From the NCBI RefSeq assembly GCF_030272615.1, contig NC_081407.1:101477897-101541896 (forward strand): DNA of 64,000 nucleotides, read 5' to 3'. Made by a program: the position numbers and the translations under genes. The notes under the pieces are model-generated. The model did not search any database. It worked only from the letters and a program-made list of their open reading frames with translations, and was not told the DNA's origin. Below are positions 1 through 12,410 of this stretch, in pieces. This DNA comes from Cryptomeria japonica (lineage: Eukaryota > Streptophyta > Pinopsida > Cupressales > Cupressaceae). Every line of letters starts with the position of its first letter. The stretch's first letter is position 1.

Positions 1-107
1 CGAATTTTTGCTGGATCCACCTAGATGCCTTCTACAGAGATATGATGACCAAGGACTATTCCTTCTTACATCATGATGAAACATTTCTCACTATTTAATG
101 ACAAATT

Positions 108-763
108 TTAGTCTTCACATTGCTGCAAAACCTTTTTTAGATTACCCAATGCTTGTTGAAATTCAGAACCATAAGTTGTAAAGTCATCCATATAGATTTC
201 CATGATGTCTTGAGAAATATTAGAAAAGATACTGATCACTGCTCTTTGAAAAGTGGTTGGGGCATTACACAACCAAAAGGAAGAACAAAATATGCATATG
301 TGCCCCATGCACAAGTAAATGTTGTCTTCTCTTGATCCTCTAGGGCTATCTGAATCTGATTGTAACCACTAAACCCATCAAGGAATGAAAAGTATCTTTT
401 AGCAACCAAGGAATCCAATACCTGATCCACAAATGGTAATGAAAAATGATCTTTTCTTGTTGCTAAGTTTAGGGCTCTATAATCAACACATACCCTCCAT
501 TTTCCTCCTTTCTTAGGGACTATGACCAGAGGTGATACCCATTGGCTGTCAGAGATAGGATAAATAAACCCAACTTTTAACAACTTCTGCAACTCTTCTT
601 TAACTATCTCCTTTAAGGAAGGATCGATTCTTCTTTGAAGCTGTCTGAGTGGGAAACACTCTTCCTTTATATAAATATGGTGGGTGCAAACTGCTAGATC
701 TATCCCATGCATATCCTTGTAATCCCATGCAAAAGCATTTTTATGAAATTTCAGCAAGTTCAC
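108..763 (-). pseudogene. Ty3/gypsy reverse transcriptase (N-terminal half), frameshifted
   Basis: Two overlapping minus-strand frames carry an RT fingers-palm region. The upstream frame (763-236) shows WVSPLVIVPKKGGKWRVC, then CVDYRALN and FLDGFSGYNQI, the first catalytic Asp block of gypsy RTs. The downstream frame (314-108) holds NAPTTFQRAV and the catalytic YMDD at about 183-194. The frames switch near 240-310, so a frameshift separates the two catalytic blocks. RNase H and integrase would lie to the left of the window. The role would be copying element RNA into cDNA in cytoplasmic particles; this copy cannot do so. Family assignment is firm. Confidence 0.9.
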
Positions 764-905
764 AAGGGCCTCTTTTTGAGTATAGATCTCTATTGATATT
801 CAAACATTTATTCAACTCCACTTCTATCTTGATAGAAGATCAATCTAGTTCATATCAAAAAAATGAGAAGAAGATACTTCCTGCGGCAACAGAGTATGCA
901 ATATA
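764..905 (-). pseudogene. Protease-RT linker of the Athila-type element, degraded
   Basis: This stretch joins the protease C-terminus to the RT N-terminus. Translation in the minus frames gives fragments continuous with both sides (for example a Glu-Leu-rich piece followed by Cys-Phe-Cys-Met-Gly), but with several stops. I see no independent gene. Confidence 0.5.
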
Positions 906-1660
906 TCAGTGGTTGAGGGATAATTTATGCTCTTCTATTAACTCATTTATTAGGATCTTATAAAGAATTGATTCTTCATCATGTAATTGCATGAATGGCC
1001 CTTGATTAATCATCATAAGGTGATTAATAAAGTCTACTCCCTCAGATTCTTCTCCCAAAATAGGCCAAACAACTTGTTGTTGATCAAGTTGGGTTTGTGC
1101 GAGAGAACACAAGGCTAATGTTTTTGTAGAACTCTGATCTAAAATAGTCATATCCCCTAATCTACATCCAATATATGCATCAGCTGTGGCAAGCCAAGGT
1201 CTACCCAAAATCACCAAATATCCTCCCAATGTTGCTTTTGGAGATAAAATCATAAAGTCTGCAGGGTATTCCGAGGAATCCAAAATAATCACTACATCCT
1301 CAATGATACCATCAGGCCTCACTGTAGAGCTATCAACAAGCTATAGAACTATGGGTGTAGGCCTTAAACTATTGATCCTAAGCTATTTCATTACTTCCCT
1401 TGTCATCACATTAATGGCTGCCCCTAAATCAATCAAAACATTTTTTATTTGAATTCCATTAATGACTATACTCACAACTGGACTACCTGGATCAAAATAT
1501 TTTGGAATGGCAATCTTGCCTAGCATAATATCTACTAGTTGACTCACAACATGCACTATTTGTGGATCCTTTTTCTTCCTGCCAAATTTTTTCAGACATG
1601 CTTCTCTCAATGCCTTACCATATATGGGAGCATCTTTTATTGCTTGCAACAATGGAATTT
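906..1660 (-). pseudogene. Retropepsin-like protease region of the Athila-type element
   Basis: Two minus-strand frames (1652-1383 and 1322-906) form one aspartic protease region broken by stops near 1382 and 1340. The first begins with a segment typical just upstream of Athila proteases (APIYGKALREAC, then HVVSQLVDIMLGK). It contains the protease core VLIDLGAAINVM, where the usual D-[ST]-G-A active site reads D-L-G-A. The second holds the C-terminal flap and strand residues LGGYLVILGRPWLATADA, typical of plant gypsy retropepsins. Its role would be cleaving the gag-pol polyprotein. The altered active site and the stops argue against activity. Confidence 0.82.
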
Positions 1661-2081
1661 TAACACAAATATGCTTCAGTTGATCTATAATATCAAAGCC
1701 TTAATGTTGTTTTGTGGAAACTTCCTTTTCTTGCAATCTCTGGCGAAATGGTAGCAATATTTGGTTCTGAGGTATTGTATCTATTGGACTAGAGATTTCT
1801 TGCTCCTCTTGTACCTCAGTGACAACTAGATGAGAGGGATTAGCCAGAGTTGTCCCAGATCAGAGGTAAATGTCACTTAGAGATAGATAATAGGCTGGGT
1901 ATTGATTAAGATCAGTTGAATAAGCTTGTTGTTGTTGCTGAGACTTAATATTAAGATTTGGCAGTGGTTGAGCAGGCAACTGTGTTGGTTTAGGTAGTAC
2001 AACAGTGGTTGCAGAAGGAGGCATTAGTGTAGGAGGTTGTGGCTTCTATATCGGTTGTTGATAACCAGAAGATTGAGCATT

Positions 2082-3497
2082 CTATGGTTGACTCCCCCTC
2101 CATTGAGAAGTAGGTTGCCAATTCCCTTGAACCTGGCTTCCTTGGCCTTGAGCTGGGTACCAGTTCCCTTGTGGCTGCTGCCACTGTGGCATTTGATTAC
2201 CAAAATGCTTCCCTTGGCCTTGAGAACCATACCAATTTTGATAATTACCAAAATTTTGAGCATATGGTTGTTGCCATTGGTTATTTGGTACATAATAATT
2301 TCCACTATAACCAGAAAAAGAAAGTGGATCCAGAGGCATACCTTGTCTTTGGAAATTTGGTCTTCTTTGAGAAACATAGAAGACTTTCTCGTCCTCACCT
2401 TGAATTGGCTTGAAGTCAGGTACCTCCACATTTGCAACCATTTTACATCTGCAATCCTTCTTTCGTGCTCTACAATGAGGGCAAAATTCTACAAGAAATG
2501 CATCAACTTCTTCATGCTTTTTCTTAGCTGCAAGTGTATCTAACTGGGTAGCCATATTATTTATAATGTCCTCCTTAAAGTCCTTTAATAAATGGCTAAG
2601 TTCCAATCTAGAAACTTCAGTTCTAGATGCTGATGATGGTGCTCCTAGTTTAAAATGCTTGTTCTTCTTCGAAGCAGATCTGGAATACTTCTTGCAAATT
2701 TGTCCTATTTCAGCCCAAGTGGACTATGTAATGTCACCTCCTCCCATAAGATCCAAAGAATCACTACATTCATCATTAATTCTCTTAAAAAATATCAACT
2801 TGAGGGAATATCCATTGAGAGTACTATGCTTGAACTTTTTGACACTAAACAAGAACCTTTCCAGATAATCTTCAAGACTCTCATCTTCTTTCTGTGTCAT
2901 TCTAAATATATCATCTCCATGATGATCAGCGCCTCTACAATAATCTTTGTATTTTGCAGGAAAAAACCATTTCATCTCATCTCATGTATTGATTGTGCTA
3001 CTACCCGAGCTCATAAACCATCTCAAGGATGACTCCTTCAAGGTGGCAGGAAAATTTTTGAGTCTATAGGCATCTGTAGTATAGTCAAAACTCCTATAGA
3101 GAACATCAAACTCAAACTGAAATGTGTCTAGATCCTCTGTAACCAATCCATAGAATTTAGGGAGTGAAGATGCTAGAATGTTCTTGAGATTAGCATTATC
3201 ATGTTGATCAGATATGGGGAACTCAAATGTTGGACCTAGTGGTGGTGGATTATTTCCACCAGGAGGTGGGTTCCCTTGCATTGGACTTGTGGGGGTTGTT
3301 ACTATAGGAAATTCTTCTTCTTGAAGACCAAAGAGGAACTGAAGACTGCCTTCTAGAAATTTAGATTCAAGGTGGTTCAAATTCTGTGGGGTTTGGTAAA
3401 GTTCAGCAAAAGGATTTATATTTGGGAAATTATCTTTTGCATGATTACAATGAGTGGGCATAAATCTACCTCTAGAATCTCTTCTTTTTCTATGCAT
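2082..3497 (-). pseudogene. gag of the Athila-type element, in three pieces
   Basis: The likely start is the Met at 3497 (MHRKRRDSRGRF), just inside the PBS. The first piece (3497-2982) holds the N-terminal gag with a proline/asparagine-rich linker and the gag motif LKNFPATLKESSLRWF. The second (2975-2724) continues the capsid-like domain (KYKDYCRGADHH, ESLEDYLERF). The third (2606-2082) has a CPHCRARKKDCRCKM cysteine cluster followed by a Gln/Asn/Trp/Gly-rich low-complexity tail. Stops or frameshifts near 2980 and 2610-2720 separate them. Beyond 2082 a Gln-rich stretch leads into the protease. The cysteine cluster is of the Athila type rather than a canonical CCHC knuckle. Confidence 0.8.
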
Positions 3498-3602
3498 GCA
3501 AATTCATGAAATTTGTTTGAACAATCAGGTATACCAAAACAATTAACTAAAAACTAAAAACTGAAAAGATAATAACCATAACAGCTTCTTAGTTTGACAC
3601 CA

Positions 3603-3620
3603 TCCCCGGCAACGATGCCA
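3603..3620 (-). promoter_or_regulatory. Primer-binding site, tRNA-Asp-like
   Basis: The minus strand reads TGGCATCGTTGCCGGGGA, one base from the tRNA-Asp-type PBS (TGGCGCCGTTGCCGGGGA) that I know from Athila-like elements. Four bases separate it from the LTR. It sets the LTR end and the element's strand. Confidence 0.85.
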
Positions 3621-3624
3621 AAAA

Positions 3625-4749
3625 TGTCTACTCCAACAATAAGAATAATAACTCTAAGTGAAGTCTCAACCCGAAGTTTGGACATTCATTTGTAAAGTCA
3701 CTATTTTTCATGGCTAGTGCTCATTTGATTGTCAACCCATGGACGTAATACTTGAAATGAGTCTACACTATATATGCACTAAGTTCCTGCAATAGCTATT
3801 TTGCATTACTGCAGCAACTAACATTATGCGGAAAAGGAAAACACGAATGAAAATTATGGAAAGGCTATAGGAAAAACTTCTGCATAAATTCATAAAAGCA
3901 ATGTTGGAAAGATCCAATATGGATAAACAAAAATTACTCTGTTCTGGCTTGGCTGCAAGAATAGTCAGTGGATCTGTTTCCAGTGGCTGCAGGAAAAGTC
4001 TAAGAAAGAACTTCTACTACGACTAAAGAAAGAAAACTAATTTTAATGAACACACCAGATCACTCACCAAGTGGGCCCCCTTGGATGAGTCATGTCAGGC
4101 TTCCCAAAAACTACACTTAATAGATCAGAACAACATAAGTTTATTAACTATAATAGACAACACAAATCATGCCCAGAAGAAGAGGTGGATGATTAATCAA
4201 TAAAGAAGATAACTGGAGCTATGTTGTAGGAAATGTGGATCTAAACCGAACCACAGTCTTTGCATGCCATGGCGGTGTTTGGAAAATCAATGTCTGCTGA
4301 AGTTGGACATTGATAGTGTCGATTGACTGCTCTGCCTATCCTGTACCTTGCGCTTGCTCAGCTCCTCTTCAGTTATCTCTTACGTAATCTTTCCTTCATT
4401 AGGCACGATAAGAGAATATCCACCACGGCATCAATTATTACCTGCACTACAATAAAAACAACATACAAGGACATACACACACATTTTATTCAATTAACAC
4501 ATGTATTAATTCACATATGATATTACCCTAAATAATCCGCATGGCAACAAGAATAAATCACATGGTTGCAAGAATAAATGGTGTGGCTGCAGGAATAGAC
4601 TAACAAAGATCAAACATGATTTAATAAGTTCAGGCTTAACACATGGAATACATATAGTCAATTTCCAATACATCACTACTACTTATGCAAACCAAAAGAT
4701 GTCAAAAACAAGAGTTTCAATGATAAAAACATGACAAAATATCAACTCA
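3625..4749 (-). mobile_element. 5' LTR of the Athila-type element
   Basis: The inner edge is fixed by the PBS (LTR end TG at 3625-3626 on the plus strand, so CA on the element strand). The outer edge is placed at the CA of 4748-4749, just before gypsy integrase sequence resumes. The LTR is about 1.1 kb, non-coding, and carries short repeated phrases such as ggctgcagga (about 3986, 4584). The outer edge could shift by a few bases because no second LTR is visible. Confidence 0.72.
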
Positions 4750-4757
4750 TCAGTAGG

Positions 4758-5720
4758 TTTTATTATTGGCCCAAGTTGCAATCAGAAGTGAGAAGGTTTG
4801 TAGAGAAATGTATAATCTACCAAAGAGAAAAGGGATCTTTAAGTAATGCAGGTCTATACTAGCCCTTGGTCATACCTCAGAGGCCTTGGGAATGTTTGAG
4901 CATGGATTTTGTGTTAGGCTTGCCTAGGACCCCAAGGGGATTTGATAGTGTGTATGTGGTGGTAGATAGATTCAGCAAGATGGCACATTTCATACCTTGC
5001 AAGAGCACCAATGATGCCACCTATATAGCAGGCCTCTTCTTCAAGGAGATAGTCAAAATTCATGGTTTTCCAATCAACATTGTTAGTGATAAATATATGA
5101 AGTTTTTGAGCCACTTTTGGAGGACACTTTGGAGGTAGTTTGGCAACAAGTTATCCTTTTCATCTTCCTATCATCCTCAATCAGATGGTCAGATGGAGGT
5201 AGTCAACCAGTCATTGGGTAACTTGTTAAGATGTCTTACAAAACAACATGGGTAGACTTGAGATCTAGTACTCAGTCGTGTTGAATATGCATATAATGAC
5301 TCAGTGAACTGAAGCACAGGTAAAATTCCCTTTGAGATAGTGTATGGATTCCATCCTAGGGGTATATTAGAGCTCAGAGATCTTAGTTCAATGGAACCTA
5401 AGAGTGCACAAGGGGAGAACTTTGCAGAAGGTATTAAAGAAGTGTATGATAAGGTAAGGTGGTCCTTACAACAAAAGTCCGAGCAGTATAAGGTACAAGC
5501 TGATAAAACAAGGAGGAATGTACAATTTAAACTGGGAGACTTAGTGTTAGCATACCTTAGGAAGAAGAGACTTCCAAAAGGGCAACCTATAAATCTCATG
5601 ATGAATAAAATTGGACCTCTCAAGGTGGTGCACAAGTATGGGCAGAATGCATATGAAGTTGAACTTCCTCCCACCTTGGGTATATCTCCTATCTTCAATG
5701 TATGTGATCTTTATCCATAA
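4758..5720 (+). pseudogene. Ty3/gypsy integrase, several in-frame stops
   Basis: One reading frame runs through the region, broken by stops near 4861, 5137, 5254 and about 5310. The start is inside the HHCC domain (FYWPKL...EKCIIYQ; the second Cys of the CxxC pair is Tyr). The catalytic core shows Asp in [12 protein letters not shown], the second Asp in [11 protein letters not shown], and a Glu after YHPQSDGQMEVVNQ. The C-terminal domain has GDLVLAYLRK and GPLKVVHKYGQNAYEVELP. Integrase would join element cDNA to the chromosome. The stops and the lost zinc ligand make it inactive. Confidence 0.9.
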
Positions 5721-5808
5721 AAGGGAGAGTCACCAACAAATCAGATGGACATGCCATCACAGGTTCATGAATATTGGATAAGGGATTTTGCAACCTAGTC
5801 AACCAGTT

Positions 5809-5946
5809 AAGTTGGAAAGAATTTTAGATACCAAGATAGTAAAGAAGACAAGGAAAGGAATCGACAAGCACTATCTTGTCAAGTGGGAAGGGCTACTTGA
5901 TTCAAATTCCATGTGGATGTTAGAGGCAAATATACTTCAGCATTGA
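5809..5946 (+). pseudogene. Chromodomain at the integrase C-terminus
   Basis: The translation contains ILDTK, HYLVKWEGL and W.LEANI, the classic chromodomain layout of about 46 residues, then a TGA at 5944. In chromoviruses this module follows integrase and is thought to steer insertion toward particular chromatin marks. It is separated from the integrase frame by a stop just after the CDLYP motif at 5718 and by a degraded linker. Two of the usual aromatic cage positions (Tyr and Trp of YLVKW) are kept. Confidence 0.85.
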
Positions 5947-6003
5947 GTGGAGATTGCAGACATTTTAACTCAAAGGACTTGAGTTCTTTGTCCCAGGGGA
6001 GTA

Positions 6004-7620
6004 TGGTGCAGGGCATCTAACACTCCAAGATGAAATTTTTGTTTTTATTTCAAGTTATGTGTGTTATATTTGTGATGTAATAATGGACCAACCATTTGCG
6101 ACTCAGTAGAGCCATGGTTGAGTTGTCCAAGCTTGGGTTTGAGTCATTTGAGTTCAGGATGCTGATAGCCTGAGAAGTGAGATGCTTAGCTAGTCCACAT
6201 GAGAAGTACTCTAGATGAATTTATTAATGTAATAGGGGTCAATTTTGTTTTTTTTAGGTCTTATAGGGTGTTTGAGGACCTTCAGGAGTCTTAAAATGCA
6301 TTAGAATGCAAAGTTGCATCTTGGAGTAAAAAAATGTAAAAAGTTGTTGAGCAACATTTTGCAATTTCTTGCAAAAGTTGCATGTTTGGTAGATGGCATT
6401 GAAAAGATGGTTGAACAAAATGATCTAAGAGAATAAAAGCCAAAATTCACTTTATTGTACAAGTTGGAGGATTGGAAATGCAAGAACAAGTTTTTGGATT
6501 TTGAAACAATCTTGTTTTCTACACCGTTTGATAGTTTTCTCTTATTTTTCATTGCTTGGTATGGTCCAGTACGAAATTGATTGTGTAAATTCATTGTAGG
6601 GAATGAGTGTTGATTAAATTTACTTTTCAGAAGCTTGATTTGAATTTTTGATTGTCCTAGGTTGTAGATATTTTTTCCATTCTTTGCAACTAGGTGTAAA
6701 ACCTTTGCAAGTGGGGTTTAAGAGCAAAAATGGCTCTAACCTATGCATTCTTTGATGGCACCTGTTGAAATAAACAAGAATGATAGGTTAGGGTATTTAT
6801 ATATTTTTAGGATAGGATTTGTGGCTTTTTAGGTCCTTGAGGAGGAGATTCAATGAAGCCCTAGGCTCACCGCTAGGAGTAGGTGAGTTAGGACAACAAG
6901 AAAAGTGTGTTTTATGAGCACATGGGGATTGGTGCAGGACCAAGTGACTCATGAATGAAAATCCCTCAGATTTCCCTTGAATAATCCTACATTTTTTGGA
7001 GTAGGAGTTTTGACTGGTGAAGAGTTTCAGATGCATCTTTCCAAGTCACCTGGTGAGGCCTAAACCCTCAAAAATAGTGGAGCATTGGAAACCCCATTTG
7101 TATGGATAACCCAACTGCACATTTTAATCATTGTCTGTAACTTCCAAAAGGGTACTCGAATTCATAATTTATTTTTAGCCTTGCTTGGAAAGTTTGCAAA
7201 CTAAGACCCTAAAACTACCAAGGGAGGGCTAATTCAATTAGGCCTATTTGAGCCCGATAGATGCCTAGAAAAGTTAGAAAGCCAAAGCAATGGGTTTGGT
7301 GATCCTAAAAGCCTCAAAATACTTTTAAGGCACTTGATAGATGCATCTTGACAACATTGAGAGTGATTGTGTGTTGAGATCCTTGCAAGAGTGGTTGGAG
7401 CCCTGGAGTGGTGTGTGAGTGATTGAGGTGGCAACCTCAACAAGAGGAGTTGATTGTCTAAGACCAATGGTTATACCTTGGAGGCAAGCCACATTGGTTC
7501 ATACCTTGGAGGTATTAGTAGAAAAAACCCCCACTAGTGCTCATTGAAAGGGCTTGAGTAGTTGAAGGGTTGAGTAAGACAAGTCACTAAAGAAGGTGTA
7601 TTGGATCAAGCTCCAAGACT
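6004..7620 (+). mobile_element. 3' LTR of the chromodomain element, right end uncertain
   Basis: The LTR begins TGGTGCAGGG right after a purine tract. The region is non-coding, with a TATA-like box (tatttatatat, about 6795-6805) that would fit an LTR promoter. No matching 5' LTR is in view, so the right end is a guess. It lies somewhere before the related Tat-type LTR that I can recognise from about 7690. The stretch 6800-7620 may be part of this LTR or a separate degraded one. Confidence 0.5.
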
Positions 7621-7689
7621 CTTTGCATCACATGTATTTAAGGGGAATTTGTCCTCTCATTTGGATAGGTTGAATAAGGTAGAATTTAG

Positions 7690-8510
7690 ATAAGGTCAAG
7701 TTGCATAAGTGATCGAGCATTCAAGAGCATTCAAGCATTCAAGCATTCTTTTCCAGCATTGAGCATTCTCAAGTCTCCCTTCAAGGCTAGGTGTTGCATT
7801 CAAGTCAAGGATTCAACTGTTGAAGAGGAGATTGATTCCAACATGCAATTCCACACAAACATTTCTATCAACATTTCTATCACAACCTCCCTTTAAGTGA
7901 TTTACAATTCAATCTTTCATTTACATCTACTTGCAAGTACTTTCTTTCACTACTTGGTTAATTCCAAAATTGGGGTTTGACCTGAAGGCAAACCCCCAAA
8001 CCCAACCCATTTTCCTCTCTTTTTTTTGTGTAGGTTGCAGGTGCATAGCTTTACTTTCATATTTGGGCTTCATTTGCAAAGGCAGAAAAACCCTTTTCAT
8101 TTTGCGGATTTTTCGGAGGACTATGTACATGCCCACCACGGTCCAGGCAACTTTTACTTAAATTCGTAGGGCAACTTCGTCTCAACATATTACTACCAGA
8201 TCTAGGTGCACAACTTCATCCCATATTTTGATCTTAAGTTATAATCATTTCTTTGTCACTTTTTCACTACATAATTCAATCAATTCCTTTCCATTTCAAA
8301 TAAGGAAGAGGGGATCAACTTATCATTCTCATTTCACTTAGAATTCTATCATCTTTTGTGGAGGGTTAAATCTAGTGAATTCTCCTCTCCACTTCCAATG
8401 TAACTAGGTGAAAAGTATTTGAAGGTAAATATGTAGTGAAACTCTCATCTCTCCTTGGAGGCGAAGGGTAGTTTTCCTCTTGATCTCTCATTCATATTTC
8501 ACCACATTAC
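7690..8510 (+). mobile_element. Diverged Tat/Ogre-type gypsy LTR fragment, plus strand
   Basis: The reverse complement of the LTRs at 53340-54605 and 59982-61209 aligns by eye with this stretch in the same order: tandem cattcaagcattc phrases (about 7735), gttgcattcaagt...aaggattcaac (7790-7815), gaagaggagat (about 7820), ttggttaattccaaaa (7953), a T-rich tract ending gtaggttgcaggt (8015-8042), and the GGAC-type hairpin (8119-8145). A TATA-like tatttaagg lies upstream (about 7629). It is an old relative, not a copy of the same insertion. Confidence 0.7.
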
Positions 8511-9119
8511 AACCAGAAACAATTTCAGTTAAGCACACAATACTATGCTCTGCAACACTACTTTGTTATGATACTCTACTCTATTCCAAAGCACGAATTC
8601 TACAACAACACACTTGAATTTGTGCACAACCTCTCATACACAAATCACACACCATGATCGATACCCAAAATGATCAAGTCAATCAGCCTAATATATCCAC
8701 ATCAACAATTTAGGTTTATTTCATGTCGGCCCCAAAAATAATATAACACACAAATGAAGTGTGTTACTCAAGTCAGCTCAATCCAATCCAAACAACCAAG
8801 CGGACTAGAAAAAAATTTCCACATGCTTCCCACATGTCGGCTCAACATCCTTGAACACACAAATAACTGCCAAAATAACTCCACACGATTCGTACAACAA
8901 ATCTTCACATGTTACTTCCAATAAATATTGTTTTACCAGAAAACCTGTCTACTAGATCTTCCAATTCACACAAGACTCAACATTAGAGGCCATATACCTT
9001 GGAATAAGGCATATTGCATGATCATAATGCAACTTTGAGATCTACAACACTGAATACTCAACACAAATGAGCCACCAACCACAACACTATACACTCTATC
9101 GGATGACCTGTTCTTCCCA
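8511..9119. other. Non-coding, possibly degraded copia LTR
   Basis: No open frame or domain. The CA-rich, Caa-repeat texture resembles the minus-strand copia LTR at 21917-23219, so this may be the remnant 3' LTR of the copia fragment that follows, joined after an internal deletion of integrase-RT. I could not find a clear alignment. Confidence 0.3.
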
Positions 9120-9560
9120 CTGGACCTCAATCAAACTTTTGATATGAATGAATCATGAACTGCAATAGAATATTTGACTCTAGTTTCCATCAATGACAAC
9201 ATTTGAACATCAATGTAGTGTCTCTTGCCAACACATATTCTACCAGTCCTTTTTCCTGTTGCAATAATAATTTCGGATCCTTCCTGGATCTCACAACCAT
9301 CATCCTAAAAAACAACATTGTAACCATTTTTGTACATCTATCCAACACTCAATAGATTATGATGCAAATCCTTCACATATGAAATATATTCATTATTATG
9401 CTTTCCATCAAAAGAAATAGAACCAATTCCTATAATTTGTGATGGTTGATCATCTCTAACAAAACCACCCTCATACTTATCAAGTTTCACAAACTTACTT
9501 TTGTCACCAGTCATATGATTTTAACATCCACTATCAATCAAACATGGTTGATATCTATCT
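9120..9560 (-). pseudogene. copia protease/pre-integrase fragment
   Basis: Minus-strand translation shows pieces typical of the copia protease C-terminal region: GIGSISFDGKHNNEYI, then VKDLHHNLLSVG followed by Tyr-Asn segments. The active-site block should lie around 9500-9550 but is degraded; a His-Met-Thr-Gly-Asp-like remnant precedes KFVKLDKYEGGFV. The sequence stops making sense left of about 9120. Confidence 0.6.
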
Positions 9561-10403
9561 TCTAGCATGTAAAGAAGTAGCAACAATCTTAGGAATATCA
9601 ATATTAGGTACATCTTTTTCTACCAAGAACAAACAATCACCATCTTCATAATTTGAAATACTAGCATCAACTTTGACATATAAATAGGCTCTGTTATCAA
9701 ATTTTCCTTTGTCTTCCATGAATTTTGTCTTGAACCTTTTTTTGGACATCTAGTAGCATATGGCCAATATTTCCACATCTAAAACATTTAAGGGGTAACA
9801 TACATTTGTATTTGTCAGTGCCTTTCTTCAGCTTTGTCACAAAGTTTGCTTCCATTTCATCATAAATTTCATCTTTTAGATCTTCCTCAGATGCTTTAAA
9901 AGCGGATTTAGTCTTAGGTTTGTCTTTTCCAAACTTCCTTGTCTCAAATGCTAATAGAGTACCATAAAGCCGCTCCCTAGTAAACTTATTTGGATCATAG
10001 GTTTCTTCAATAGTCAAAATCTTATCATTGTAGCTTTTTGGTAGGGACATCATAATCTTCTCAATTATCTCTTCATTTTTCAAGCAAGTACTCTGATTTT
10101 ATTTATTGCACTATCAACCTTCTGAAATTAGCTAGTTATGTCTTCTCCGTCTTCCATTTTCAAGTTCTCGTATATGCACTTAGCTGTTAGCTTATTTGGT
10201 ACCTTAAATCTGTCATTTCCTTCATAGATACCTCTCAACTTTTCCCAAGCCTCATAAGCAGTATTCAATGAAATAAATTTTGTCAATTCAATCTTTGATA
10301 AAGAACTAAAGATAGTATACTTTGATTTTTCAATCTCTTCATAAGCTTGAATCTCATCAAGAGTGGTATGACCATTTGTTGGTTGAACATTCTTAGTTAC
10401 CAC
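9555..10403 (-). pseudogene. copia gag with a damaged zinc knuckle
   Basis: Three minus-strand frames (10403-10128, 10083-9697, 9749-9555) form a UBN2/retrotran_gag-like capsid. The N-terminal part has LTKFISLNTAYEAWEKLRGIYEG, the next MMSLPKSYNDKILTIEE and DELYG-like RLYGTLLAFE. A zinc knuckle begins CFRCGNIGH, but the final Cys is lost (Val), so the CCHC set is incomplete. The last piece leads into the protease. The role would be packaging element RNA into particles. Confidence 0.8.
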
Positions 10404-10560
10404 CTCTTTTCAAGTGTTGTATCTCAAAGAGATCAGGTAGCCTCTCATCTTCACTTTCCAAAAACTATAGTCATATCCTTGAAAGATAAGAATAGTCAAT
10501 TTATGTGCCATTGGATCAGGATCTACCTCGAGCGGTTAAACTCTTCTCCAAGCAACCAAA

Positions 10561-10572
10561 GCCTAGATATTA
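10561..10572 (-). promoter_or_regulatory. Decayed initiator-Met PBS
   Basis: The plus strand reads gcctagatatta against gctctgatacca in the intact minus-strand copia at 21903-21914, with the same 2-base spacer to TGTTG. Differences are mostly transitions. It sets the LTR edge at 10575. Confidence 0.7.
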
Positions 10573-10574
10573 AT

Positions 10575-11698
<1,124 letters not shown>

Positions 11699-12394
11699 AG
11701 TCAATCTTTTATTTCTCAACTAATTTAGATATAAGTTATAAATTATTATTAGAAGAATGATTATTGGTATTTATAGAAATTTTGACTTTATTAGTCTATT
11801 TTGTGAGATCTAAATGTTAACTTTATTGAAGAGAAAGTTGCATATTTTTTACTTTAGGGAATACAAACTTCATATAAGTCAATAGACATATGAGAAGCCT
11901 CCAAGTTGATTTTCTATGTGAAGTGAACTAAGAAGTTAACATTAACAAATAAATTTCATTCTTATTTCTTAGGAGGAAAGAGAACTTAAGTATCTTTATT
12001 TAATTGACTCTATCTTGCTTGCCAGTTCTAGTTTGTTAGGAGCCTCACACAAGGGTCAAGAGCTCTTTGTAATCTAAGAGCACTAGGGAAGAAATTGCTT
12101 TGTGGTTGGGTGGAAAATGCACATGAACCAAATTTTTATCTCACAAGAGCAAATGGAGAGGAGTCTGTGGGTATTGAAGATAAATTTTTATAGTATCTTT
12201 ATATTTATCATTTCATGTAATATTTGACCTTATGACCATTTTGTATATGTAATTCAACCTATAAAATCTCATATTTGTATTATATCTTTGGGTAGAGATA
12301 ATAAACTTTGAAGTACTTATCTTTGAAATTATTCAATATTGGAAATTATGATGAATTTTTGAAATTTATTTATTGATGGAAATTTGCATCTTTG
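11699..12394. other. AT-rich non-coding stretch
   Basis: No domain, repeat or RNA gene is recognisable. It separates the copia LTR from unit R copy 1. Confidence 0.6.
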
Positions 12395-12410
12395 CACAAA
12401 CTTTGGGCAC

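Larger units (their letters stand above)
1..4749 (-). mobile_element. Athila-type Ty3/gypsy LTR retrotransposon, 5' two-thirds, cut by the left window edge
   Basis: Reading right to left the order is 5' LTR (4749-3625), primer-binding site (3620-3603), gag (3497-2082), protease (1660-906) and reverse transcriptase (773-1); the rest lies outside the window. This is the Ty3/gypsy order up to RT. The PBS type and the Athila-like protease neighbourhood place it near Athila. It is inserted in opposite orientation inside a chromodomain gypsy element whose integrase resumes at about 4758. All coding domains have frameshifts or stops, so it is inactive. The 3' LTR and the second target duplication cannot be seen. 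Confidence 0.88.
4750..6003 (+). mobile_element. 3' part of a chromodomain Ty3/gypsy element (chromovirus), interrupted by the Athila-type element
   Basis: A plus-strand remnant starts abruptly in the zinc-binding part of integrase, exactly where the opposite-strand LTR ends. It continues through integrase core, C-terminal domain, chromodomain, a purine tract (aggggagta, about 5995-6003) and an LTR start TGGTGCAGGG at 6004. The domain order is diagnostic of plant chromoviruses. The upstream gag-RT half should lie beyond the left window edge. Confidence 0.85.

Noticed and set aside
4323-4520. Possible small host gene inside the Athila-type LTR
   Set aside because: 65-residue frame of low-complexity content within a non-coding LTR; no homology word recognised.
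7234-7467. Leu/Ser/His-rich frame at 7.2-7.5 kb
   Set aside because: Sits in LTR-like DNA, lacks any domain, and is not conserved in the related LTRs.
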